Positions 20,321-32,610 of a stretch of DNA of 64,000 nucleotides are shown here, piece by piece. Location: the NCBI RefSeq assembly GCF_020497125.1, contig NC_059081.1:59416768-59480767 (forward strand), written 5' to 3'. Position numbers and translations under genes: made by a program. Every line of letters starts with the position of its first letter. Position 1 is the stretch's first letter. Source of the stretch: Mauremys mutica (lineage: Eukaryota > Chordata > Testudines > Geoemydidae). A model generated the notes under the pieces. It saw only the letters and a program-made list of their open reading frames with translations. It had not been told where the DNA came from and ran no database searches.

Positions 20321-22370
20321 GGGTACGTCTACACTACGGGATTATTCCGATTTTACATAAACCGGTTTAGTAAAACAGATTGTATAAAATCGAGTGCACG
20401 CGGCCACACTAAGCACATTAATTCGGCGGTGTGTGTCCACAGTCCGAGGCTAGCATCGATTTCTGGAGCGTTGCACTGTGGGTAGCTATTCCATAGCTAT
20501 CCCATAGTTCCCGCAGTCTCCCCCGCCCCTTGGAATTCTGGGTTCAGATCCCAGTGCCTGATGGGGCAAAAATCATTGTCACGGGTGGTTCTGGGTAAAT
20601 GTCGTCAGTCACTCCTTCCTCTGGGAAAGCAACGGCAGAGAATCATTTCGCGCCCTTTTTCCCTGAATTGCCCTGGCAGACGCCATTAGCATGGCAACCA
20701 CGGAGCCTGTTTTGCCTTTTGTCACTGTCACCGTATGTGTACTAGATGCCGCTGACAGAGGCGATTCAGCAGCACTACACAGCAGCATTCATTTGCTTTT
20801 GCATGATAGCAGAGATGGTTATCAGCCGTTCTGTACCATCTACCATGCCATTGTAAATTGGCAATGAGATGACGGTTACCAGTCCTTCTGTGCTGTACCA
20901 TCTGCTGCTGTCATAGGTGCCCCTGGCTGAGATCGGCCGGGGGCGCAATAGACAAAAATGGGAATGACTCCCTGAGTCAATCCCTCCTTTATGGTATCTA
21001 AAAATAGAATCAGTCCTGCCTAGAATATGGGGCAAGTGTACTAGAGAACCAGAGAGCACAGCCGCTCCATGTCAGATCCTGCAGAAATGATGAGCTGTAT
21101 GCCATTCACAGGGGGTGCCCCTGCAACAACCCCACCTGTTCATTCCCTCCTCCCCCAGCCTTCCTGGGCTACCGTTGCAGTGTCCCCCCATTTGTGTGAT
21201 GAAGTAATAAAGAATGCAGGAATAAGAAACAGTGACTTGTTAGTGAGATAAAATGAGGGAAAGGCAGCCTCCAGCTGCTATGATAGTCCAGGCAGAACAG
21301 AATCTGTTCTTTATACATGAAGGGCGGGGGCTGACGGAGCTCAGCCCCCTGTTGCTATGATGAAGACGGTTACCAGCCGTTCTGTACCATCTACTGGCAA
21401 GTAGTAGCACTCATGGGCTGATGATGAGGACGGATACCAGTCCTTCTGTACTATACCATCTGCCACAAGGCTGATGATGACGATGGATATCAGTCATATT
21501 GTACCATCAGCCACCAAGGAGGGGGGGCGAGGATGCTACAGTTCAGTGCCGCAGCATCGCGTCTACCAGCAGCATTCAGTAGACATAGGGTGACATTTAA
21601 AAGAGTCAAGAGACTATTTTTTTCCCTTTTCCTTCTGGGGGTGGGAGGGTGGGGTAAATTGACGAGCTATGCCCTGAACCACCGCGGACAATGTGTTTGA
21701 CCCTACAGGCATTGGGAGCTCAGCCAAGAATGCAAATGCTTTTCGGAGACTGCAGGAACTGTGGGATAGCTTGAGTCCTCAGTGCCCCCTCCCTCCCTCC
21801 ATGAGCGTCCATTTGATTCTTTGGCTTTCCGTTACGCTTATCACGCAGCAGTGTGCTGAGTCCCTGCTGTGCCCTCTGTCTGGAGATTTTTTTAAACTGC
21901 TTTGGAATTTCGTCTTCTGTAATGGAGCTCTGATAGAACAGATTTGTCTGCCCATACAGCGATCACATCCGTACGGTCCATGCTGGAGCTCTTTTTGGAT
22001 TTGGGACTGCATCGCCACCCATGCAGATCAGAGCTCCACGCTGGGCAAGCAGGAAATGATATTCAAAAGTTCACGGGGCTTTTCCTGTCTACCTGGCCAC
22101 TGCATCCAAGTTCTGATTGCTGTCCAGAGCGGTCAGTGGTGCACTGTGGGATACCGCCTGGAGGCCAATACCGTCAATTTGCGGCCACACTAACCCTAAT
22201 CCGATATGGTAATACCAATATTAGCGCTACTCCTCTCGTTGGGGAGGAGTATAGAAACCGGTTTAAAGAGCCCTTTATATCGATATAAAAGGCCTCAGTG
22301 TGGACGGGTGTGGCATTAAATCGGTTTAACGCTCCTAAAACCGGTTTAAACGCGTAGTGTAGACCAGGCC
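20321..22370. mobile_element. 2-kb Harbinger-like element with internal repeated motif
   Basis: The ends GGGTACGTCTACACTACGGG and the complement of CGTAGTGTAGACCAGGCC are inverted. Both sub-termini carry AACCGGTTTA blocks. AAA lies on both sides, consistent with a 3-bp TSD but weak because the site is A-rich. The element is GC- and CG-rich compared with its flanks. It contains at least five diverged copies of a ~30-bp motif of the form GAYGGTTACCAGYCNTTCTGTACCATCTGC: near 20815, 20872, 21366, 21431 and 21484. Frames of 166 and 114 codons at its right end overlap and end in the TIR region. They resemble remnants but no domain is recognised. No DDE transposase is visible, so it is probably non-autonomous. 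Confidence 0.65.
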
Positions 22371-22373
22371 AAA

Positions 22374-25300
22374 GAGCCAAGAATATGTGTTGAACTTAGA
22401 AGTAGAGTTGACGGAGTAACTGCAAAGAGAAAAAAAGGTGAATCTCTATCTCAAGGGAGCCGGAGCTTGAAATACATACAGATAAAAGGACTGGATGGTA
22501 AACTAAGAAGTGTTCCACTGCCATCCAATCACCAACTGGATAGTGCAGAAAAGGCACAAAAGCAGCTGAGTACTTTAATAAGACTACATAAACAAAAATG
22601 TATGAGCAGCATGGCTCTCTTGATCTTTCCAACGAGGCAGTTAAAAAAAAATCCAAGTGATCTACCAAGACATCAAGTTAAGCATATGTGGTCAGTGTAG
22701 CATAAGCGACAATTACTGTTATAATAATATTTAACAGACATCATAAATTCTTGCAACAGTTATGTTTTGATAATAGTTCTTTAAAGTGTAAGATTTAATG
22801 GATCAAATTCCTAATGGCAAATAAGCACCCTGCAGAGTTGGCAATCTCCTTTGGAAACATGTAGAGCACACAACGCAAAATCAGGAGCCAAGTAAGAGTG
22901 AACTGGATTTGTGACTATGTAGATAAGAAACGAGAGACTTGTTAAATGGTTTCTAGGCAGAAATTGTCTTAACCCTTGGGATTTTTTTACAGCATATCAC
23001 AGGTTGAACACAATCTATCAAGAAATGTGACAGACAGGAATTACAGAAATCTAAAATCACCTAAACTGGGAGTGAAAAAGGAGATGCCTTAATTCCTGCA
23101 TTCAAAATCAACACAGCCACGAGGCCCCCCAGAGATGAGATTAACAACATATAAAATTACCTTTATTCTACCCAACCTGTACACAATGAAAAAGTTAACA
23201 CCTATGCAGGTTCAAGAAACTTTTGAAATAATACATTAAAGAATAGAAAAATGGGAAAATGACCTATTAAAGAAAACAAAGATCCAGTTTTATTCCATAT
23301 TGAATGGAACACACTCCAGTATTGTATCGGGATTAGGGAAGGGGCACTGAATTCAGGAATAGGACGTGAACAATCCTCATTATCAACAGACTAATGAAAA
23401 AAGAATTTTGAGACTGGAATATTAATGAAAAGACCTGTACCTTTACTTCGAAAAGTCTTAATGTGAAAAGGAGGTTATGCATGACACAGGTGGATAGTTT
23501 CAGTCAGAGGTCAAGTCTACACTAAAAAAGCATAGTTCAGGACAAACCGGTGTTCAGTTTAATCGCAGTTTTCTGAAATTAAAAAGATGCTTGAAGAAGT
23601 CTTAAGTGCAGCTTTCTGAAACAGAACTGAATTGTTTGTCCTGGACTACATTATAGTTAAACTGTTTCAGAAAATCAATACTGGACCCACAGCCTACACC
23701 CATTACTAGCAACAGATATGATTTCTAGGGTAGGCCAGATAACAGGGGAGATATGATGGAACAACACACACTTCAGTGCCCGGACCCAAGTTGAATACTA
23801 TCTTAAATCTAGCTACAAATTTATACTTTCTGACTACACTAATACCCAGAAGTAGACTACATATAACTTTATACAAAATCTAAGTTTGTTTTTAAAAACT
23901 ATTATTAATAATAATAAATAATATTAGTTATCACTACAGCATTTTCACCCGTAAGTTTCAATGTAAGATAATGCTGATCTTAGGTTTACATGAGAATTTC
24001 ACTGACAAGGAAAGGAAACTATACCTGTAGTAAGATATAAACAGGGAGTAAGATGTAGAAACAAACTATACCTGTAGTAATATATAGGCAGGGAGTAAGA
24101 GGGTACTTGGGACACTCGGTCAAAGACTTTTCCATTCCCTAGAGATATTGCAAAAACAAGAATAGGGGACCCAAGATACTAGTGCCACAGCCATAAAATA
24201 GTTTTACCACCATCTAAGAAGCAGCGAACCATGAAAGTATTTATAATTTGAATACTGAAGTCAAATAAATGGACAAATATTAGACAAGTTATAGAAAAGA
24301 AAATTCTTGATTTCATAAGTACGGTAGTCTCATTCAGTAGTCTTCATTCTAAACCACAAAAGATTAGCAATAGCAACAAACAAAGGGCTCAGACACTAAA
24401 CAGGAAGGCATAGGCTTAACATTACAAATCTCGAAGTACAGAATTTTTGCAAAACTAATACACTTTCCATGTCAATGTCACTCTGTTTTGGAACATCATT
24501 ACTGAGCTACAAAAAAAAAAAAAAACCCACCAAAAAAACCCCCACCTCAGTTATGGAAATACTTATTTTTTTTTTAAATTGATCCTTCTAGATCACCCAC
24601 AGTTTAGCTGAATATATAACACTCCAAAGTCCACTCCCAATTTGACACAGTCAGCCAACATGAGTCATGACACAAGCAATATCCAGAGAGAAAGAAAGGC
24701 TATGATCTGGAAACGAAAGTGAATACATTTACTGAAGCTTGGGGAGTATTATCTACAAGAGACTTTTTTTAAAAATTGAAGTTATGTTTCTTTTTTTTTT
24801 TTAAGCCCTCTTTTATGACACTAAAATTGGACAGTGTTAGGGAGTTGGGGGGGGTTAACCCAACCTGTTACACCTTAGAAATAAAACCAGTGCTAACTCT
24901 GATCTTATTGAAAGACCGAAAGCATGTCTCAGAAGATGTATATTATTAACTATCACACCTAAACTGAAGGGGCAGGGATACTAAATTTTCTCCAAAATAT
25001 AGTCACTGACCTTAAAGAGGTGTTACTTTTAACCAGTACAACAACAACAACAAAAAACCCTTTGTGATCTCTGTTGCTCAGCTTTCAATCCTATGATGCT
25101 ATTATTTCACTAAGGAGAATTTTAAAAGGGAACAGGAGATAAGGCTACCACATTTGGGTCAACCTCCTACAAGCAGGCAGCTGGGTCAGAGATCTACTGA
25201 GCAGCTGCTTAGCTAGGCATTGCAACCACACATGCCCTGGGAGGAATATCTGGAAAGAACCCCTGAAGTCAGCGTATATTCTTACATTACATAAAGTTGT

Positions 25301-26450
25301 TGTGCATTTGTTTTGCTGGTGCTGTCTTCCATGACACTTGTGGCTGAGGCTTAGAAGATAGTGCCTCAACGTGAAATAGGAAAAGATTGGGGAACCTGGA
25401 AAGCGGATGCCAAAAATCACTTTGTCCTGAATAGTTATTCATTTCCTGAATGAAACTAGAAGAGAGGGATCAACCCAGCACCCACACTGGGGAGCTAAAC
25501 CACAGAACTTCATAAATCTAAACGTGCAATAAAACTAGGACAGAGAAGAAAGTCTACAGACTACGTTAAGAAACAATACAAATAAACGAACAAACAAAGC
25601 AGGTATATTGGAAGGTGGTCCTTTTACTTGCCAGAATAGACCAAAAAATGTATTTCTTAGCAAAAACACACACACAATACAAGAGACTCAGACTTGAATT
25701 TACTTCCAACACATATTATGTTAACAGTCAGAATCTAAGCAAGCCATCTTACCAGTTATTGTCTATAAAGATGTAATATTATTATGAAAATATTTCAAGC
25801 ATAAACACATTTAAGGACATTTCAGTAGAAAGTGGAAGTACAGCAGAAATAATCAAGATGCCACACCTTCAAGTCATTGGTGCAAATCTGATTCAGAATG
25901 GTAAGGTCAGAAAGTAGTTACTATCTAATAACATTGGTAGAGAGAACAAAGACAAAATCCACCACTGTTGGCACCTTTGTGGGCAGTCTCAGATGCTAAA
26001 AGATTGAATATGCATGTAGGCTGAACTAATCTTTCACTCTAGAGTTGGCTGTTCCACATGTGAGTTGAGTAACACTGAGGGAGAAGAAGAAAAGAAGCTT
26101 GCACTGCCAACGGTTGCACTTTGAGTACTATCAGTACAGTACCTTTTAAAAATAATGCAAAGATGGTGAATTGATACAGTGAAACCACAAATGATAACTT
26201 TCCAATAAAGATTTGGATTCTAGAAGCAGCTCAGGAAGCAAGACAAAGAATACTTAACCATAAGTTAGCAGTTGCCCTGTACAACAATGAGGTCTTTATT
26301 AAAAAGATTCCTTATTTCTCAATTTTTCCAAAGACTTTAATGAGATTTCTTATCATTTTTTACTGTAATATGCAAGTTGTCACAAAACACTTACATGTCC
26401 AGGCAAAAATATCACTTATTCATCTGAAGAGATAAGAGGTGAATGAACAA
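22374..26450. other. Repeat-poor AT-rich interval, no gene seen
   Basis: A possible old MITE remnant lies at about 23505-23690 (GTCAAGTCTACACT at its left end). A small tandem duplication sits at 24016-24109, and there are several poly-A/poly-T stretches. No reading frame has domain or splice support. This could be intronic sequence of the minus-strand gene proposed at 32 kb. Confidence 0.4.
24016..24109. repeat. Two-copy tandem duplication, 47-bp period
   Basis: AAACTATACCTGTAGTAAGA begins at 24016 and recurs with small differences at 24063. The second unit reads TATATAGGCAGGGAGTAAG where the first reads GATATAAACAGGGAGTAAG. Confidence 0.75.
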
Positions 26451-26454
26451 GTCT

Positions 26455-26570
26455 TTCTAGTGATGAGGTAATATCTTTTATTGGATCAACTTTGTCTCTC
26501 TTATACCCTGGAATCTACACAATTACAACAACACTGCATTCAAGTCTGTTAGTCTATAAGGTGCCACAGG
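26455..26570. mobile_element. Rearranged old PLE piece followed by a short young PLE tail
   Basis: 26470-26500 (GTAATATCTTTTATTGGATC) is minus-sense sequence of the older PLE tail. It is followed directly by plus-sense tail material (TTGTCTCTCTTATA, then ACAACAACACTGCAT). At 26545-26570, TGTTAGTCTATAAGGTGCCA and CAGGATTCTTT belong to the younger family seen at 7773-7980. The switch in strand resembles the inverted junctions of the dimeric copies, on a smaller scale. Confidence 0.45.
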
Positions 26571-26574
26571 ATTC

Positions 26575-27926
26575 TTTAAGTCTTTATAGTAACTTTAAAC
26601 ATGTCAGTTTCTTACTAGAACAAAATTCAACTGAATTATGATAGTAGGCTCCGGGGCTAATAAGCTTTTAGCTCAGATAACTATTTGGTCATGTGGAATT
26701 TTAAGGATCCATTTCACGTTTCTCTTCTCCCTAGTATTCGGTTAGGTCAAAAAACCTTTGGTGGGAAGAACTCCATTTGCCATCCTTATTCCATAGTTAC
26801 ACATTCTGATGCACATGCTTTTAGACATGCTGTTCCTGGTGGGGAAGTTGTCACAAGTGGTAACCATCAGAAAAGGACAGTTCAGGAGTTCTTCATTAAA
26901 AGACCTATAGTAACCTACGTAGTCAGCAAGATTATAAAACATCATCTAGTGAATAATTAAAGTGTTAAACCTTTAAATATAGAGCCATAGCTCTATTTTT
27001 TGCCCAGTGCATTTATTTGCAAAGGCAAAGAAAAAATCACAAATGATGCATTAGATCTGCTTTAAATTATCAGAAATATGCTTCTGATTTAGCACCAACA
27101 CTTACTTTCTCTGAATCCAACATACAAAATTCTCATCTAGAAAAATATTTTAAAATATTCAGGCATTAAAGAAGGTTATGTATTGTTCACTGCGAGATTC
27201 TATTTCAAAATAGCTTATTAGTTTATAATATTAAGCCTTTTGAGATGTGCCTTTTTCAATGGAAAGAGCATTTAAGGGAATTTAATGCTTGCAGATTAAC
27301 AACAGTAGAACCTTAAATCCCCTGTCAATCTACAGGCCAATTACAATTACAGGCAATGGTAGTGGAAGCTTCCCACCAGTAACACGTAACCTTGTTGTAC
27401 AAATACCTAAAGGCGGAAAATGTCACACCCGTTCAATCCTTGTTGACTTGTACCTACAATTTGACTAAGGTGTGTTTTGGACCATTAAAATAGCTTCTTT
27501 TATTCACTACTAAATTAGGCAATTATTTTTTAGTATCAATTATATTTCATTATTCTCTTTAAAAATCACTCAACTGTTGTGTGTAGCCATATTCTGTTGT
27601 ATATAAATTATACATAGGTCTAGTGTCATTATGCATGTTTCAAGATCAATTTTGCTGATTTAACGGTTAAAGAGTTTTAAACGATACACAAATACGAGAG
27701 TCTTTTCATTTCAAGTCTTGTTTTCTGGGGAACCCTAATTCTACTGTAAAAATTCCTTTGAGTAAAACATCTGAGCCCAGAAGTATTCCCCCCTCCCGCC
27801 CAAAGCGTTTAAGGAAATGGTATTGAAACATCATGAAGCAATTGTACATATGTGTGGTTTACTGGCACAATGTACATTTTACATTCCTATTCAATTAGGA
27901 AATAAATCAAACGTAGCATGCATATA
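26575..27926. other. No gene seen
   Basis: AT-rich, without recognised repeats. A 91-codon plus-strand frame (26685-26960) has no domain, no CpG support and no clear splice context, so it is not called. Confidence 0.35.
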
Positions 27927-27934
27927 TTATAAAC

Positions 27935-28332
27935 CAGTGGTTGTCAACAAGGGGTGCACGTATCCCTGGGGGTACACAGAGGTCTTCCAGGGGGTACATC
28001 AATTTATCTAGATATTTGCATAGTTTTACAACAGCCTACAGAAAAAGCACTAGCAAAGTCAGTACAAACTAAAATGCCATACAATGTCTTGTTTATACTG
28101 CTCTGTATACTATACACTGAAATGTAAGTACAATATTTATATTCAATTGACTGATTTTGTAATTATATGGTAAAAATGAGAGAGTAAGCAATTTTCAGTA
28201 ACAGTGTGCTGTGACACTTGTATTTGATTTTGTAAGCAAGTAGATTTTAAGTGAGGTGAAACTTGGGGGTACACAAGACAAATCAGACTCCTGAAAGGGG
28301 GTACAGTAGTCTGGAAAGGTTGAGAGCCACTG
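27935..28332. mobile_element. Non-autonomous hAT (Charlie-like ends)
   Basis: The terminal repeats CAGTGGTTGTCAAC and the complement of GGTTGAGAGCCACTG are the classic hAT-Charlie style. A perfect 8-bp TSD TTATAAAC flanks the unit (27927-27934 and 28333-28340). Paired subterminal GGGGGTACAC motifs appear at both ends. 398 bp, no coding capacity. Confidence 0.85.
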
Positions 28333-28444
28333 TTATAAACTATGTATTTAAAAATCCTTATGGGTCATATTTTTGCAGAGTCTAATAAAATTAAAGACAG
28401 GCATTAAGATTATACACTCTTTGGGATAAGTACAATCATTTTCT

Positions 28445-28655
28445 ATGGCCTCAATCCTGCAAAAAAAATTATACAAGCGCTCAATTTTACATACTGAGTA
28501 GTCCCATTCAAGTCCATAGGTCTACTCCGAGTGCATAAAATAAGCATATGCTTAAGTCTGTACAGGATCAGGGCCTATGCATGTACAGTAGCTAGCACAA
28601 TGGGACCCCAAGCAGGCTGAGGCCAATAGGTGCTACTGAAATATAAATAGTGAAC
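28445..28655 (+). repeat. Ancient interspersed repeat (CR1-tail/MIR-like)
   Basis: It contains GAGTAGTCCCATTCAAGTCC, CATATGCTTAAGTCTG and ACAGGATCAGGGCC, then CTAGCACAATGGGACCCC and AGGTGCTACTGAAATATAAA. These phrases recur in old amniote interspersed repeats. Part of the last phrase recurs at 35880-35945, where a hAT interrupts a similar unit. Family assignment is uncertain. Confidence 0.4.
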
Positions 28656-31639
28656 AAAAATCAGATGAGAACTCCAGACTCTCTCCACTGGGTAAATAAT
28701 TCAGTAAAATCTGTTTCATAATGACAAAAGCAAGGAAATTTGAAGACTAAGGCTAAAGTTATCTTCAACTTGCTCCTCTGAATAAGGCTTCAAAATCCAT
28801 CTCTAAATAATAGGTGATCCTAAATTCCTTACATAATATTTCTAACTGTTATGTAGAAAAGCACCTTTTTTGCTTTAAAATTCTCTCTTTTAATGTGATC
28901 CAGGTTGTCAGCAAAGTGCTCAACACATGATAAATTAAAATATCAGTTTTGAAAGTTGTCCAGTGCCCTATTTTGTTACAAATTTTGGTTTTCTACTTAA
29001 CTTGAAAATTCACAAGTAAATCTACTTGCTATTCTGTTTGCATGGCTATTTTATGACTTGCACTTTCAGCTAAAATGCAAGAAGTTTTTATTTGTTTGGA
29101 GTGTTATTTTGTTTCTGGTTTTGGTTTTGCTAATGAGAATTTAAGGAATATGATCTAAATTGTTTAAATGAGCCTGATTTTCAGCATAATGTGTCTTACT
29201 TAGCATTTGTTTAGACATCATTGGCTAGTTCAGGCTTTCAACTTTGTCCCTATTTGATAGACTTTTTTCCTCCAGGGGCATAAAGTTGCTTTGACACTAG
29301 ATATTTTTTCTTAAGGGCGGGGGTGGGGGAGGGAGCGTTACACTTCCTGTCAATGCTGGAACAATACCAGATAAAGATGTCCCAATAAACCTCCTAAAAT
29401 AATATTCCAGAAAGGAGAACAAAGGGTCTGATATTTATGAGATGTGCTGATGCTTAAAAAGTTTAGAACCAACTCCTACCTTTGTTTCAAAGGTGTGGGG
29501 GGCGGAGGGGGGGGAGAGAGATTAAGTAACACAATGTCTTTATGGCTTAAGAAAACTGACCAGTCTATTATAAAAAAAAAAAAGCGAGTAAGCTAAAAAA
29601 AAAAAGTTACAATACCAGAAGATATTTGAAAACCCATTTTGAATAAAAATACGGTAAGTACACTGAAGCTTAAACTGAAAGATATAATTCTGTACATATT
29701 CTTATTAAAAGCAGCCTGGCTTTAAAAAAAAAAAGTTTTTTTTAAACCTTAATATACAGAGAGTTCCTAAACAATTAATCATAATGAACTACTGCCTTGG
29801 AAAATCTATTTTAAACAAACTCAAGGTTACAGGTAATGGTCTCAAGACATTATTACGCAATTTTTCAGGGAGGACAAGTTTTATATTACACATAGTGCTC
29901 TCTTTCATATGAAAAATCTTGGTACTATGAAATCATCAAAAGGCTAAGATATGCAACAATTGGTAACCAGTACTCCTTTCTTTGACTGGAGCGTTTTGTT
30001 TCTTAGCAATATTGTCTACCATGCCACCTACTAGCAAATCTAGAAAAACATGGGTAGCAGAACACTTCATCACAGGGTGCTGCTCTGAAAACTAGCCACT
30101 TTAGGGAAATCATCTATCTGGAGGGTGGGGGAGAAGCTCCATAGGCACTTCCCAATTCCATACTGTGAAAAAGCTTCACTACCATGGACTCTTGTAACAG
30201 TATTCCAGTGCCACCCAGAGATATGAAAGCCACGTGCTAACTGAAGCATGGGCAAACAATTAGCTCTGTATTCCTCCCACCCACCTACCATTCAAAAGAG
30301 AGCGAAATATTACACAGGGACACTGTCAACTTGTTTTGTGTCTTTTTTTAAATAACTAATTTAAAATTCCAGTTTCTGATACAGCATCTTTTAGATGGTA
30401 TGTCCGCAGTAGGCATTCTTTATTGCTTATAAAAAAATTCTTACAAGTGATTTTTCTATTCCTTGTCTATGTTCAGAAGGGTCTTTCAGCAAAGGAGTAG
30501 TTGGCTGTCCACAAAAAACAATGAAACTGACTAAGCATAAAGTAAAACTGGAAAGATTTCCTTCCTTCTGTTTTAAGGACTTTAGGTGTTGCTTGTAACT
30601 ATAGTAGTTACATAATTTTCAGCAGAACTGTGTTTTCCAAGTTGATATGTCCCTGTAATAAAAGTCATTCTGGCATCCAACACAGTTTTAAGTTATGTCT
30701 ACAATCACAGAGAACAGTGGTTCTCAACAGAGCACCAACTGACTTTACAGACACTTCAGTACCTTATTTATAGAAAATGAGTAGATGCTTCTTTTTCTGT
30801 GCATTTTATTATCCTTTTGGGTACATGTAACCAAGGTCAAAATCACTGCTGAAAACTAAATACAAACATCAAACTAAAACGTATAGGTATTTTATTAGCT
30901 GCCACATAATAAGACAATTACCCAATAGAAATGAAATAACTTCTCTGTTCAGTTTTTTCTTTTCCATTTTAAAATGGATAATTATTTGAGGCAACTGATA
31001 GCTTTAAAAATGAATACAGATGTACAGTAAATTTAACTGCTATTCTAACATTCAAAATATATTTCTGTATACAGACACTCCTCTTTCTCCTCCCACTGGT
31101 GATTTTCACTATGCACTAGAAAACTCGCCTCATCTTCATGAAAACCAATGCAGACATCAGCCTTGCCTGGGAGGTTCTTCAAGAATCATTATGCCCCTCA
31201 CCAATATGGATGGCAAAACAGCTACAAAAATACGTTTTTTAAAAAAGGAATTAAAAATTGTAGATAATCAGCCTTGTTCTTTCCCTCCTACATTAAGGAA
31301 AAGGGTGCTGATTCTTTAAGCTATTGCCATATACATTTGGTTAGTCGGTGGATGGGACTATGTTGCTTTCAGCTCCACAGGGTGGGGACTCGCTAAAGCT
31401 GACATTGTCTGAATGCTACAAAACAGATTCCTCTCACATCCCCGGTCTACTTTCAACCCTCTTCTTTTCAACAAAATGAATCGCATTCCTATTTTTACAT
31501 TAAAGCTCTTATTTTGCACCTCAAGCTCAGAAAAACCGATGACAGGATTCAAATGGAGAGGGGGAGAGAAAGAGACAAACCACAGCACCTTTAAACACAC
31601 CCACCCCCATCAGACCCTCTCTTTCCAGAGCTTGAGCTG
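28656..31639. other. No gene or recognised repeat seen
   Basis: Nearly 3 kb without a recognised transposon except possible degraded bits, next to the CpG island. Short A-runs and a G-rich stretch at 29318-29334. It could include conserved regulatory sequence, which cannot be judged from one genome. Confidence 0.35.
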
Positions 31640-31939
31640 AACTGATTTTTAGGGGGGGGGGGGAAGAGAACTGGAGCCATGAAGAAGGTAACAGACGAGG
31701 GGCGTGATGCGGTGCTGCTGCTGCTGGGGCAATCCCAACCCTACACTCTGCCTTGGGTGGCAGCTTTCCTGGCGTGACCCTAGGGAGCAGGGATGTGGTT
31801 AAAAAAAAAAAGATCCAGCTCCTCCTATTTCCCCCCAGCCCCAAAATACAGGGGAGAGCCCGTCTTCCTCCCCCCATCCAGCTCTATTACACACACTTCT
31901 AGCCAGGGCACCACAAGATCCGATCTATGATTGTCCCCC

Positions 31940-32610
31940 TCCCCAACTCACCGCCCCCAGCCGGGATGTGCATATCGCCCCCGGCTCCCCAGACAGGACA
32001 ATAGGGCGAGCCCCCAGGCTCTGCCCCACACACCGCGGCTGGGAGCCCGCTCCCCAGGCCGGGGGATACAGCCCGCGGCTCCTGCCGGCAGAGCAGGACG
32101 GGGACGGAGGACCGGCTCGCGGCTCCCCTTCCCGGGCACTCACCGCGGCGGCGGCTCCCCGGGCTCCTCCTCTCGCCGCCCGGCTAATGGTGGCAGCGCG
32201 GCGCCGGCGGCTCCCCCAGGCGCTTCCCGGCCCCTTCGCTCAGCGCGGAGCCGCCCCCGCCTGGCAGCCCGAGCGCGTCCCTGGCCGGAGGCTGCGGCGC
32301 GTCTTCTCCCCACGCCCCAGTGCCTGACTCAGCCTCAGCCCCGCCGCCGCGCCGGGCTCTCCCCGGCCTCTCACTTCCGGCGCGCAGGCCCCGCCGCTCC
32401 CTCCGCCGCAGCCCGCTGGCTCCCCCGCTCCATTCATCCGGCCCCGCGCCCGACCTGCTGTGAGGGGGAGGCGCCGCCTTCCCCCTCACCGCTCCCGCCA
32501 CGCGCCTACGCTGCCGTGCGAACGCCGCGCGCGGGGCCCCGGCCTGCGGGGCCCCTGTGCCTGAGCCCACGGTTGAGCGTCCACATTACCGCCTAAACGG
32601 GCCTCACAGC
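31940..32610 (-). promoter_or_regulatory. CpG island promoter, probably for a minus-strand gene
   Basis: About 670 bp of very GC- and CG-rich DNA inside AT-rich surroundings. It has GC boxes (such as CCGCCCCCGCC near 32250), an ETS-type site CACTTCCGG (32372-32380) and an AP-1-like TGACTCA (32325-32331). No TATA box is evident. This is the usual layout of a TATA-less broad promoter. All splice-donor-like GTGAG motifs in it are on the minus strand, which favours transcription toward lower coordinates. Bidirectional activity cannot be excluded. Confidence 0.7.
32144..32440 (-). other. Putative first exon (mostly 5' UTR) of an unidentified gene
   Basis: On the minus strand the sequence CCGCCGCGGTGAGTGCCC gives a good splice donor, with the exon ending at 32144 and the intron starting at 32143. 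The ETS site at 32372-32380 lies within the likely start region, so a first exon of roughly 230-300 bp is expected. An alternative donor GGCGGTGAGTTGG occurs at 31951 and another candidate near 32486. ATGs exist in GC-rich frames but none has a recognisable product, so the exon is best taken as untranslated. No downstream exon was identified between 1 and 32 kb. The gene is therefore unnamed, and exon limits are inference. Confidence 0.4.

Noticed and set aside
21693..22193. 166-codon plus-strand frame
   Set aside because: It is inside the 2-kb Harbinger-like element and runs toward its TIR; no transposase or host domain could be recognised.
30715..30728. hAT end CAGTGGTTCTCAAC
   Set aside because: Only one end is present, without a partner TIR or TSD nearby; could be chance or a tiny fragment.
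31931..32596. 221-codon plus-strand and 128-codon minus-strand frames in the CpG island
   Set aside because: Low stop density from extreme GC; proline/arginine/alanine-rich without recognisable protein features.
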